Assembly: GCF_000711875.1 (NCBI RefSeq)
Contig: NZ_JONM01000009.1
Location: 162,407 to 226,406 of the forward strand
Length of the DNA stretch: 64,000 nt
Direction of reading: 5' to 3'
From: Andreprevotia chitinilytica DSM 18519
GTDB taxonomy: Bacteria; Pseudomonadota; Gammaproteobacteria; Burkholderiales; Chitinibacteraceae
Below the pieces are notes generated by a model. It made no database searches, was not told where the DNA came from, and saw nothing but the letters and a program-made list of their open reading frames with translations. Of the stretch, positions 1-8,105 are shown in pieces. A program made the translations under genes and the position numbers. Within the stretch, counting starts at the first letter, position 1; each line of letters begins with the position of its first letter.

Positions 1-776
1 TTGCCGCCGCCATCCGCCCCAATACCCGCGCGCTGCTGGTCGAATCGCTCTCCAACCCCTGCCTCGCCGTGCCTGATCTGCCAGCGCTGGCGCAACTGGC
101 GCGGGACAACGACAAGCTGTTCATCGTCGACAACACCTTCCTCACGCCCTACTGGCTGCGCCCCCTCGATTTGGGAGACGGCTTGGGCGCGGACATTGTG
201 GTGCACTCGGCCTCCAAATTCCTCGCCGGCCACAACGACACCATCGCCGGCATCGTCAGCGTGCGTGATCCGGCTTTGGCCGAGCGCGTGGGCTACCTGC
301 AAAACGCCGTCGGTGCTGTGCTGGCACCGCAAGATGCGTGGCTCACCCTGCGCGGACTGAAAACGCTGGCGCTGCGGCTGGATGCGCAACAACGCAGCAC
401 GCTCGCCATCGCCCGCTGGTTGCAAACCCAGCCGCAGGTCAAACACGTTTACTACCCCGGCCTGGAAGACGACCCCGGCCACGCCCGCCTGCAAACGTTC
501 GCCTCCGGCTTTGGCTCCGTGCTCTCGTTTGAATTGGCCGATAACGCGGCCGTGGCACGACTGGTCGAAGGCGTAAAACTGATCGCCTTCGCCGAAAGCC
601 TCGGCGGCGTGGAAAGCCTGATCACCATTCCGGCCGTGCAGACGCATGCGAATTTGTCGGCTGAAGAGCGCTTGCGTTTGGGAGTGACGGATACGCTGGT
701 GCGGTTGTCGTTGGGGATTGAAAATGCGGACGATTTGATTACTGATATTGCTACTGCCTTCTCTTTGCACAAATAA
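1..776 (+). CDS. Cys/Met-metabolism PLP enzyme (trans-sulfuration family), 5' end outside window
   Basis: The reading frame is already open at base 3 and runs to a TAA, so this is the C-terminal ~257 residues of a protein that normally has about 380-400. It contains the family's PLP-lysine motif, HSASKFLAGHND, preceded by an IVDNTF strand that carries the cofactor-binding Asp. The C-terminal part has the conserved SLGGVESLI and RLSLGIENADDLI blocks. These define the cystathionine gamma-synthase / cystathionine beta-lyase / methionine gamma-lyase superfamily; the SKFLAGHND form is closest to Bacillus-like MetI/MetC. The precise reaction cannot be fixed without the N-terminus. A PatB/MalY-type C-S lyase lies 0.7 kb downstream, which supports a role in sulfur amino-acid interconversion. 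Confidence 0.9.
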   Translation, partial: AAAIRPNTRALLVESLSNPCLAVPDLPALAQLARDNDKLFIVDNTFLTPYWLRPLDLGDGLGADIVVHSASKFLAGHNDTIAGIVSVRDPALAERVGYLQNAVGAVLAPQDAWLTLRGLKTLALRLDAQQRSTLAIARWLQTQPQVKHVYYPGLEDDPGHARLQTFASGFGSVLSFELADNAAVARLVEGVKLIAFAESLGGVESLITIPAVQTHANLSAEERLRLGVTDTLVRLSLGIENADDLITDIATAFSLHK

Positions 777-787
777 TCAGCAAGACA

Positions 788-1453
788 ATGAGCCATTACG
801 TGAAAAGAAACATTCTTATTGCCATTTTGTGCATACTCGCAAACCAAGAGGCGCTGGCCTATGAATGCAAGCCAGAAAAGCCATTATTAATAATAATTAG
901 CGACATATCACCGGACCTCCCCAAAGACAGCTTTGCACGAAAACCAAAGATCATTTATCGATCGGGCATCACACAAGCCAGAGTTGAAGAATCCCTGGAT
1001 GAAAAACTGAACCTGCAAAACTTGTACGTGATGAACAACCAAGACGCATGGATAGTCAACCTTGTGGACAAAAAGGGAAAACATTTTGTTGATCGAAACC
1101 CTCCATTCTCGGTAAGAATGCCTATTTTCATAGATTCAGACCCATCATTTCCTGCAGATCTCTTCAAAGAATTACAATTTGGATGCGAGACCGGATTTTT
1201 TAATTCCTACAATAGCCCGCAGAAAGAATTAAAAACCGAAAGCGGCACAATTTATGAGCAAGCAGTTGGTGCGAATCACTGGCTAGCCGTTCTCACCAGA
1301 GAAACACCAACTGGCGTGCCTAGCCATATGTTTTTGCTTCACGACAACAAAGTGGTAAGCACTTTGCAATACAACTCTTTCTTTGAACTACCAAAAATCA
1401 ATCCCGACCTTTTCAAAAAACCCGAAAATGTGACATTCACTGAAGCCAATTAA
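788..1453 (+). CDS. Hypothetical secreted protein
   Basis: I do not recognise this 221-residue protein. It opens with a positively charged n-region (KRN) and a hydrophobic stretch ending ALA-YEC, consistent with a Sec signal peptide cleaved near residue 24. The mature part has about two cysteines and no transmembrane segment. The ATG sits 11 bp after the preceding stop, and the next gene starts about 20 bp downstream, so it may be co-transcribed with two GC-rich PLP-enzyme genes. Its own codon use is clearly more AT-rich than that of both neighbours (many AAA, ATA and AAT codons), which suggests a separate origin. Function unknown. Confidence 0.6.
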   Translation: MSHYVKRNILIAILCILANQEALAYECKPEKPLLIIISDISPDLPKDSFARKPKIIYRSGITQARVEESLDEKLNLQNLYVMNNQDAWIVNLVDKKGKHFVDRNPPFSVRMPIFIDSDPSFPADLFKELQFGCETGFFNSYNSPQKELKTESGTIYEQAVGANHWLAVLTRETPTGVPSHMFLLHDNKVVSTLQYNSFFELPKINPDLFKKPENVTFTEAN

Positions 1454-1473
1454 GTAATTTGGATTATTTAAAA

Positions 1474-2601
1474 ATGACCTTCAAAACCCCCATCGACCGC
1501 CTCCCCACCTCCAGCAACAAATGGAACAAATACGCCGAGCGCGACATCCTGCCGCTGTGGGTGGCGGATATGGATTTCACCAGTCCGCCATCCGTGATTG
1601 CGGCCCTGCAAGAACGCGTGGCGCATGGCGTGTTTGGCTATACCGATCCACCAGCCAGTCTGTTTGAAGCAGTCCAAACCTATGCCGCCAAACACTATGG
1701 CTGGCAGATCGAGGCGGATTGGATCGTGTGGCTGCCGGGCTTGGTGCAGGGCATCAATCTGGCGTGCCGGGCAGTAGGCGAACCGGGTGATGCAGTGGTC
1801 ACCGCAACGCCGGTCTACCCGCCCTTCCTGCGTGCGCCGGGCCTGGCCGGCCGTGAGTTGATCAAGGTGCCGCTGGTGGACCGCGACGAAGATTGGGGCT
1901 GGGACTTCGCCGCATTCGATGCAGCCATTCCGCCGAACGCCAAGTTGCTGCTGCTGTGCCACCCGCACAATCCGGTTGGCAGGGCGTGGCGCAAGGATGA
2001 GCTAGAGCAAATTCTGGCGATCGCGAAAAAGCATGACTTGCTGGTCTGCAGCGATGAAATCCATTGCGACCTGTTGCTCGATGCCGATCTCAAACACACG
2101 CCATTCGCCAGCCTCGACCCCGATTTCGCCGCCCGCACCATCACGCTGCTGGCACCGTCAAAAACCTGGAATCTTGCCGGCCTTGGCTGCGCCTTCGCCG
2201 TGATCCCCGATGCGGCCCTGCGCGCCCGTTGCCGACGCGAAACGCTCGGCCTCACGCCGTCGGTAAACCTGCTGGGTTATACGGCGGCCGAAGCGGCTTA
2301 TCGCGACGATGGAAAATGGCTGGCGGAACTGCTCGCCACCCTGCGCGGCAATCGCGAGCTATTGCGGGAATGGTTTGCCCAATCGAGCAAGCTCAAGATC
2401 ACCCTGCCGGAAGCCACCTATCTGGCTTGGATCGACGCCCGTGCCATCGACCCGATCAACCCGCTGCCGATCTTCGAAGCGCATGGCGTGGGATTGTCGG
2501 ACGGCCGCGACTTCGGCTTGCCCGGTTATGTGCGGCTCAACTTCGGTTGCCCGCGTGTGTTGCTGGAAAAAGCGCTGCAGCGGATGGAGCCGTTGCGTTG
2601 A
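1474..2601 (+). CDS. patB: PatB/MalY-type PLP-dependent C-S beta-lyase
   Basis: This is a fold-type I PLP enzyme of 375 residues, the usual length for PatB/MalY cystathionine beta-lyases, which release homocysteine or thiols, pyruvate and ammonia. The start ATG gives MTFKTPIDRLPTSSNKWNKY, matching the family's N-terminal signature; an in-frame TTG 15 bases upstream is less likely. Visible motifs are LPLWVADMDF (about residue 28), HPHNPVGRAW (about 163), CSDEIHCDL (about 192) and the cofactor lysine in APSKTWNLAGL (Lys about 230). The C-terminal RLNFGCPR carries the substrate-carboxylate arginine. The partial trans-sulfuration enzyme upstream makes a methionine/cysteine role plausible. Family assignment is firm; the substrate is inferred. 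Confidence 0.9.
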   Translation: MTFKTPIDRLPTSSNKWNKYAERDILPLWVADMDFTSPPSVIAALQERVAHGVFGYTDPPASLFEAVQTYAAKHYGWQIEADWIVWLPGLVQGINLACRAVGEPGDAVVTATPVYPPFLRAPGLAGRELIKVPLVDRDEDWGWDFAAFDAAIPPNAKLLLLCHPHNPVGRAWRKDELEQILAIAKKHDLLVCSDEIHCDLLLDADLKHTPFASLDPDFAARTITLLAPSKTWNLAGLGCAFAVIPDAALRARCRRETLGLTPSVNLLGYTAAEAAYRDDGKWLAELLATLRGNRELLREWFAQSSKLKITLPEATYLAWIDARAIDPINPLPIFEAHGVGLSDGRDFGLPGYVRLNFGCPRVLLEKALQRMEPLR

Positions 2602-2655
2602 TACAGCACTCAGCGCAGGTACCATTGACGCATGCCACGCTAGGGACAATGCAAG

Positions 2656-3105
2656 GTGCCTAAACCACACGAACAGGTCACGCTCACGCCAGCGTTCGCC
2701 AAACTTCTCGCCTCGGATGGCCCTGTACTGGCTGCCATCCTGCCGGCATTGCCCCAAGCCTTGGCGGTCTACGCTTTCGGCAGTCAGGTGCAAGGCCACG
2801 CCGGGCATGAAAGTGATCTCGATCTGGCGGTGCTGGTTGCGGGCTACACCGACCCGTTGGTGCTATGGGATCTTTCCGGCACGTTAGCGGACATTGCCAG
2901 CTGCCCGGTGGACGTACTGGATTTGCGTGCTGCCTCAACGGTCATGCAATACCAAGTGCTGACCACCGGCCTGCGTCTATGGGCAAAAGAACCTGCAACC
3001 GGCTTGTTTGAAAGTTTTGTGCTCAGCGAAAAAACAGCGCTCGATATGGCTCGGGCAGGCTTGCTGGCCGACATTCAGAAAGAAGGAAAAATCTATGGCC
3101 GATGA
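2656..3105 (+). CDS. mntA: MntA-type nucleotidyltransferase antitoxin
   Basis: This 149-residue minimal nucleotidyltransferase carries the GSX10DXD motif in full: Gly42-Ser43, ten residues, then Asp54-Leu-Asp56 (GSQVQGHAGHESDLD). In characterised HEPN/MNT (type VII) systems the MNT protein polyadenylylates a tyrosine of its HEPN partner and so neutralises it. The downstream reading frame overlaps this one by 11 bp and encodes the HEPN partner, which is typical translational coupling. The start is a GTG. No further promoter or operator is evident. Confidence in both family and pairing is high. Confidence 0.92.
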   Translation: MPKPHEQVTLTPAFAKLLASDGPVLAAILPALPQALAVYAFGSQVQGHAGHESDLDLAVLVAGYTDPLVLWDLSGTLADIASCPVDVLDLRAASTVMQYQVLTTGLRLWAKEPATGLFESFVLSEKTALDMARAGLLADIQKEGKIYGR

Positions 3106-3511
3106 CGTGCTAATCAACAAGGCAGCTACCATCGAGCGCTGCGTCGCCCGCGCCCGCGAGGAATACGACCGCGACCCGGCAACATTCGCGACTGATTTCA
3201 CCCGGCAAGACGCAGCCATCCTGAATATCCAGCGTGCCTGTGAAGCCGCGCTGGATATGGGCCAGCACCTGATCCGCCGCGAGCGTTTGGGCGTACCGCA
3301 AAGCGCGCGCGACGTGTTCGCTCTGTTGGCACAGGGCGGCTGGATCGAAGCGACACTAGCTGATTCGCTTAAACGCATGGTCGGCTTTCGCAATATCGCC
3401 GTTCATGACTATCAAGCGCTGCAATTGCCAATCACCGTCAGCGTGATCACGCTGCATCTGGATGAATTTCTGCTCTATTCCCAAGCCGTGCTGTTGCGCG
3501 ACGGCAAGTAG
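3095..3511 (+). CDS. hepT: HepT-type HEPN ribonuclease toxin
   Basis: This 138-residue, all-helical protein carries the HEPN nuclease motif R-X4-H-D-Y (RNIAVHDY, Arg99-His104-Tyr106). The tyrosine two residues after the His is the position AMPylated by MntA in studied homologues. I chose the ATG that overlaps the end of mntA; an upstream in-frame start would add about 29 residues that merely repeat the mntA coding region in another frame. All motif residues are present, so the toxin looks active. The cassette is followed at once by an interspersed repeat and a degraded gene, consistent with an accessory locus. Confidence 0.9.
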   Translation: MADDVLINKAATIERCVARAREEYDRDPATFATDFTRQDAAILNIQRACEAALDMGQHLIRRERLGVPQSARDVFALLAQGGWIEATLADSLKRMVGFRNIAVHDYQALQLPITVSVITLHLDEFLLYSQAVLLRDGK

Positions 3512-3515
3512 CCCC

Positions 3516-3595
3516 GTAGCCCGGACGCGCTTCGCGGCCGGGGCGGCATTGCCCCTTTGCAGCCAGTCCCCTGCTGGCAAAGCCATCCGGGCAAC
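3516..3595. repeat. GTAGCCCGGACG-type palindromic repeat (degenerate pair)
   Basis: The left arm begins GTAGCCCGGACGCGCTTCGC and reads into GGCCGGGG. The right arm (CTGGCAAAGCCATCCGGGC) is an imperfect reverse complement. It belongs to the family seen intact at 25557-25630 and 38777-38879. It directly follows hepT and precedes the 3' end of the convergent fosX-like pseudogene, so it could act as a bidirectional terminator. Confidence 0.7.
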
Positions 3596-3611
3596 GGTGC
3601 CACGGCGTATT

Positions 3612-4015
3612 TCACGATGCATAGCGCGCCAGTCGTTGCTCCAGCGTACCGGTGTGCAGCTCGAACAAGTGGTTATCGAAGTCATAGAAGTACAGCGACA
3701 GACCCTCACCTTCCACGCGTGGCCGGGGTGTTTTGACTTCGACCCCAAGCGCCTGCAGCCGCGATTGAAATTCAGATAGCTCATTTTCTTCGACCTTGAA
3801 CGCGAGATGGCGGTAGGTGCGCTCGACCGGCGGCTCACCTTCCATGGCGGCCAGCCACACGCCGCCGAGCAGGAAGAACTTTTGCGGGAAAGAGAAAAGT
3901 TCTTGCCCTGGCTGTCGTACACCTCGACAGCGCCGAGCCCGCCGCACAAAAACGCAGTCATCCGCGCGAGGTCCCTGACAATGAAGGTGACGTGACTGAT
4001 ACCTTGGATAGGCAT
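3612..4015 (-). pseudogene. FosX-like fosfomycin-resistance VOC protein, frameshifted
   Basis: Two minus-strand frames join into one protein that closely resembles FosX (Mn-dependent fosfomycin epoxide hydrolase, VOC fold). The first part reads MPIQGISHVTFIVRDL through GKNFSLS. The frame is then lost at a CCC run near base 3894, and the adjacent frame continues QKFFLLGGVWLAAMEGEPP, RTYRHLAFKVE and FYDFDNHLFELHTGTLEQRL to a TGA. Adding one base at the break gives about 134 residues, the usual FosX length (about 133). Metal-ligand positions His (GISHVT), His (YRHLAF) and Glu (LFELH) are all retained. This is either a recent one-base deletion or a sequencing error in a homopolymer; as read it would make no functional enzyme. 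Confidence 0.85.
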
Positions 4016-4270
4016 GGCGTGCGCTGTCTGTAATGCGGCCAGCGGGCCGCGTGTGGATGGATAGTCGGCGCGCAGCCAGCAAGCCGCGAACCCGTTTAGA
4101 TTTCGCATATTGCCGTGTCTCCATGACGACGTGGCTGACAGGCCTCCGCCGCCCCCGGCTGGCAAAGCTATCGGGGCTATGATGCCCCGCAATTTTCAGC
4201 GCCCCGAACGCCACCCGGACAGCCGCAAACACCACGGTTTGTTTCATGCCGCATCGCACCAAAGCATGCT

Positions 4271-4276
4271 TATAAT
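4271..4276 (+). promoter_or_regulatory. Possible -10 box of the DUF3141-ackA-fabI operon
   Basis: A perfect TATAAT lies 33 bases upstream of the first ATG of the operon. I could not see a convincing -35 hexamer at 16-18 bp, so this is only a candidate sigma-70 promoter. Confidence 0.35.
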
Positions 4277-4308
4277 GCCTTGACACCCGATGACGCGGAG
4301 ACTGTGAA

Positions 4309-6930
4309 ATGCTGTCGAATTTCTTCCAACAAAATAATGTGCCAGCCAACGCGGTGCAGAACTATCTGGTCGATGCCTGGCAACGCAGCATCCTGTTCTG
4401 GGATGTGCTGCGCGAACGCGGCAACATTTATCTGGAGCATGCGCGGGAAGGCAAACCGCCGGTGCTCGTCTTTGATTACGACATCATCGTCGATGGCCGC
4501 ACCCTGCCGCTACCGGCCAATTACGCGCTCGCCGCGATCAAACCGCCACCGGGCTACCCCGCAACTGATCAGCACAAACGCCCGTTCGTGGTGATCGATC
4601 CGCGCGCCGGTCATGGGCCGGGCATTGGCGGTTTCAAGATGGATAGCGAGATCGGCATCGCGCTCAAAGCCGGCCACCCGTGCTACTTCATCATGTTCTT
4701 CCCGCAGCCCGAGCCGGGCCAGACCATTGAGCGCGTCGCGCGGGCCGAGAAGGTGTTTCTCGACAAGGTGAGCGAGCTGCACCCGCATGCGGAAGGCAAA
4801 CCCTTCGTGATCGGCAATTGCCAGGGCGGCTGGGCGCTGGCGATTCTGGCGGCCGCGGCGCCGGATTCGGTCGGGCCGATCCTGCTGGCGGGTGCGCCGA
4901 TTTCCTACTGGGCGGGGGTCGAGGGCAAGAACCCGATGCGCTATTCGGGCGGCTTGCTGGGTGGCTCGTGGGCGGCGTCGCTGGCGGGCGACCTGGGCAA
5001 CGGCAAGTTCGATGGCACGTATCTGGTCAACAATTTCGAGCAGCTCAATCCTTCCAACACGTATTGGACCAAGCTCTACAACCTGTACGCCAACGTGGAT
5101 ACCGAGCGCGAGCGCTTTCTGGATTTCGAGCGCTGGTGGGGCGGGCACTTCCTGCTCAACAAGGAAGAAATCGACTGGATCGTACAGAACCTGTTCATCG
5201 GCAACCGGCTCTCGGCCGGCGAGATCACCGACAAAGCCGGCGAAATCCAGCTTGATCTGCGCGATATCCGCTCGCCGATCGTGGTGTTCGCCTCGTGGGG
5301 CGACAACATCACGCCGCCCCAGCAAGCGCTGAACTGGATTCCCGATCTCTACGACAACGTGACCGATATCCGCGTCCACGATCAGACCATCGTTTATTGC
5401 TTGCATGACAAGATCGGCCATCTGGGTATTTTCGTCTCGGCTGGGGTGGCTCAGAAACAGCATTCGGAAATCGCCAACACCATCGACCTGATCGACGTCC
5501 TGCCGCCCGGCTTGTACGAAATGATCATCGAAGACCGCCAGCCGGATACGCCGGGGCAGGAATACGTGCAAGGCCGCTACGTGGTGCATTTCGAACCGCG
5601 TGAGGTGGAAGACATCCTGGCGCTGGACGATGGCCGCGACGACGAAAAAGCGTTCGAAGTGGTCAAGCGCGTGGCCGAGATCAATCAGGGCCTGTACGAC
5701 ACACTGGTGTCGCCGTGGGTGCGTGCCTTCAGCAACGAAACCACCGCGGCCTGGATCAGGCACTTGAACCCGGCACGGTTGGAGCGGCTGCTGTTCTCCG
5801 ACCTCAACCCCTTCATGCTGGCGTTCAAACCCTTGGCGGAAACCGTGCGCGCGCAACGCGAAACCGCCCCGCCGGACAACCCGCTGAAGCAGGCGGAAAA
5901 ACAAGTCTCGGATGGCATCGAGCGTTCGCTGGATCTCTACCGCGACTTGCGCGATGCCGCACAGGAGAAAACCTTCAAGGCCATCTACGAATCACCTTGG
6001 CTGGCACAGCGTGTGGGCCTGGAGCCGGACAGCCGCCGCAAGACCAAGCGGGATGCGTGGATGCGGGCCGAATTGATCCGGCTGCGCAAGATCGAACTGG
6101 AACATGCACTGGAAAACGGCACGCCGTTCGATGGCCTCGCGCGCACCATGCTCTATGTGGCGGTCGGCAGCCATCTGGCCGATGAGCGCCCGTTCAATGC
6201 CTTGCGCCGTATCCTGCGCGATACCGGCTTCAATGCGGAAATCTCATTGGTCGAACTCAAGGAAGTGATCAAGCGCCAAAGCCGCCTGGTCCGCCTGTTC
6301 GAAGCCCGCGCCCTGGCCGGATTGCCCCGCCTGATCCCGGATGCGCATGAACGCCGCCAATGCATTGGGCTGGTACGCGAATTCGCCGCGCTGTATGGGC
6401 CGATTCGGCCGGAGCAGACCAAACGGATCGTGGCGGCAGCGGCCGTATTGGGGGTCGAAGTCGATGTGGAGGGGCATCTGGTAGCGCCAAAATCCACGTC
6501 AGCGGCAGCGGCTACGCCGGTAGAACCCGTGGTCGCAAAGGCGAAGGTTGAACCAGTAGCGAAACCGGCAGGCAAGGCGACAGCCAAGCCGGCGACCAAA
6601 GCGGCCGTGACGACCAGCAAACCAGCCGCAGCGTCATCGACCAAAGCGCCGACCAATGCAGCAACAGCGCAATCTGAATCTGCAGTCAAACCGACCGCGT
6701 CGAAGGCCAGCGTTGCAAGTGCAAAACCGGCCGCAAAGCCGGCTGCAAAACCCGCCATCAAGACAGCCGCCAAACCTGCTGCCGCAAAAACCGTAGCCAA
6801 GCCCGTCCCCAAGACCAACGGCAGCGCCAAACCCGCAGCGGCGGCAAAGAAAATCACCGCCAAGCCTAAAGCGGTCGCCACCAAACCGGCCGGCACTGAC
6901 AGCGAGGCACAAGGGAGCGAGCAGCCATGA
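4309..6930 (+). CDS. DUF3141 protein (PHA-synthase-like alpha/beta hydrolase) with A/K/P-rich tail
   Basis: This 873-residue protein has two parts. Residues 1 to about 700 match the DUF3141 family, which resembles polyhydroxyalkanoate synthases. FVVIDPRAGHGPGIGGFK and a nucleophile elbow GNCQGG (Cys near residue 168, where lipases have Ser) are visible, followed by APISYWAG and a late DKIGHLGIF segment that could supply the catalytic His. From about residue 720 to the end it changes to a low-complexity, strongly basic tail of AKPA/TKPA-type repeats, like histone H1 or phasin tails. A GGAG precedes the ATG. The stop overlaps the ackA start (ATGA), so the three genes are coupled. Its association with acetate kinase and FabI suggests acyl-CoA or acyl-thioester metabolism; its activity is not established. 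Confidence 0.85.
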   Translation: MLSNFFQQNNVPANAVQNYLVDAWQRSILFWDVLRERGNIYLEHAREGKPPVLVFDYDIIVDGRTLPLPANYALAAIKPPPGYPATDQHKRPFVVIDPRAGHGPGIGGFKMDSEIGIALKAGHPCYFIMFFPQPEPGQTIERVARAEKVFLDKVSELHPHAEGKPFVIGNCQGGWALAILAAAAPDSVGPILLAGAPISYWAGVEGKNPMRYSGGLLGGSWAASLAGDLGNGKFDGTYLVNNFEQLNPSNTYWTKLYNLYANVDTERERFLDFERWWGGHFLLNKEEIDWIVQNLFIGNRLSAGEITDKAGEIQLDLRDIRSPIVVFASWGDNITPPQQALNWIPDLYDNVTDIRVHDQTIVYCLHDKIGHLGIFVSAGVAQKQHSEIANTIDLIDVLPPGLYEMIIEDRQPDTPGQEYVQGRYVVHFEPREVEDILALDDGRDDEKAFEVVKRVAEINQGLYDTLVSPWVRAFSNETTAAWIRHLNPARLERLLFSDLNPFMLAFKPLAETVRAQRETAPPDNPLKQAEKQVSDGIERSLDLYRDLRDAAQEKTFKAIYESPWLAQRVGLEPDSRRKTKRDAWMRAELIRLRKIELEHALENGTPFDGLARTMLYVAVGSHLADERPFNALRRILRDTGFNAEISLVELKEVIKRQSRLVRLFEARALAGLPRLIPDAHERRQCIGLVREFAALYGPIRPEQTKRIVAAAAVLGVEVDVEGHLVAPKSTSAAAATPVEPVVAKAKVEPVAKPAGKATAKPATKAAVTTSKPAAASSTKAPTNAATAQSESAVKPTASKASVASAKPAAKPAAKPAIKTAAKPAAAKTVAKPVPKTNGSAKPAAAAKKITAKPKAVATKPAGTDSEAQGSEQP

Positions 6931-8105
6931 CCCAAGCGGTGCTGGTCGTTAACGCCGGCTCGTCCAGCCTCAAGTTCTCGCTGTTCGCGATCGAGGCTGG
7001 CGAGCTGACGCCGCGGTTGTCCGGCATCGTCGAAGAGCTGGCCGGGCACGCGCGTTTTCATGCCAAGGATGCGGTGGGCCAACCGCTGGATGAGCATCAT
7101 TGGCGGGCCGAGCAACCGCCCGGCCACCGCGGTGCAACCGAGTTCCTGCGCGATTGGCTGGCGCATCACCTGGACGGGCTGCAGCTGATCGGCGTCGGCC
7201 ATCGGGTCGTGCACGGTGGCACCCACTTTGCCCGCCCGGTGCAGGTCACGCCGGAGACCATTCCACAGCTGGAAGCGCTCACGCCACTAGCCCCGCTGCA
7301 CCAGCCGTACAACGTGCTCGGCATCACAGCGGCCATGGCAGCGGCTCCCGGCCTGCCGCAGGTGGCCTGCTTCGATACCGCCTTTCACCGCAGCCAACCG
7401 GCACTGGCGCAGATGTTTGCGCTGCCGCGCCGGCTCGCCGATGCCGGTATCCGTCGCTACGGATTTCATGGCCTGTCGTTCGAGTACATCGCATCGGTCT
7501 TGCCGCGCTACGACGCCAAGGCGGCAGCCGGCCGCAGCATCGTGCTGCATTTGGGCAACGGTGCGAGCATGTGCGCCATCCACAACGGTAAAAGCGTTGC
7601 AGCGACCACCGGTTTCAGCGCAGTCGAAGGGCTGCCGATGGGCACACGCTCCGGCAGTATCGACCCAGGCGTAGTGCTGTATCTGCAGGATGAAATGAAG
7701 CTCTCTACCCAAGAGGTCGAGCGGATTCTCTACAAGGAATCAGGGCTGCTCGGCGTCTCCGGCATTGCCAGCGATATGCGCACACTGCTCGGCTCGGATG
7801 ACCCGCACGCGCAGGAAGCCGTCGAGCTGTTCTGCTATCGCATCGGCCGCGAACTCGGCTCGCTGGCCGCCGCCTTGGGCGGGCTGGATGCCATCGTGTT
7901 CACCGGCGGCATCGGCGAGCACGCAGCGCCGATTCGTGAGCGCGTCTGCCAGCACGCGGCGTGGCTGGGGGTGCAATTCGATACCGTCGCCAACGCCACG
8001 CACGGCCCGCGCATCAGCCTCACCGACAGCGCCGTCTCCGCCTGGGTCATCCCCACCGATGAAGAACGCACCATTGCCCGCCACACCCTGGAGCTATTGT
8101 CATGA
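6927..8105 (+). CDS. ackA: Acetate kinase
   Basis: This 392-residue member of the ASKHA fold interconverts acetate plus ATP and acetyl phosphate plus ADP in the cytoplasm. The N-terminal VVNAGSSSLKFSLF phosphate-binding motif, GHRVVHGG (catalytic His/Arg region), CFDTAFH, YGFHGLSF, HLGNGAS and the C-terminal FTGGIGEHAAPIRERV are all in the expected order and spacing, and the length is typical (about 395-400). It overlaps the genes on both sides by 4 bp (ATGA). No phosphotransacetylase gene lies in the window, although pta-ackA-fabI neighbourhoods are known in proteobacteria. Confidence 0.96.
   Translation: MTQAVLVVNAGSSSLKFSLFAIEAGELTPRLSGIVEELAGHARFHAKDAVGQPLDEHHWRAEQPPGHRGATEFLRDWLAHHLDGLQLIGVGHRVVHGGTHFARPVQVTPETIPQLEALTPLAPLHQPYNVLGITAAMAAAPGLPQVACFDTAFHRSQPALAQMFALPRRLADAGIRRYGFHGLSFEYIASVLPRYDAKAAAGRSIVLHLGNGASMCAIHNGKSVAATTGFSAVEGLPMGTRSGSIDPGVVLYLQDEMKLSTQEVERILYKESGLLGVSGIASDMRTLLGSDDPHAQEAVELFCYRIGRELGSLAAALGGLDAIVFTGGIGEHAAPIRERVCQHAAWLGVQFDTVANATHGPRISLTDSAVSAWVIPTDEERTIARHTLELLS

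Noticed and set aside
3356..4192. Long minus-strand open frame through hepT and the fosX region
   Set aside because: Only the short FosX N-terminal piece is real coding; the rest is antisense to hepT and reads repeat DNA.
4016..4308. Extended minus-strand N-terminus for the FosX-like protein
   Set aside because: The family starts at MPIQGISHVTF; upstream codons are Arg-rich translation of non-coding DNA that contains the promoter of the opposite operon.
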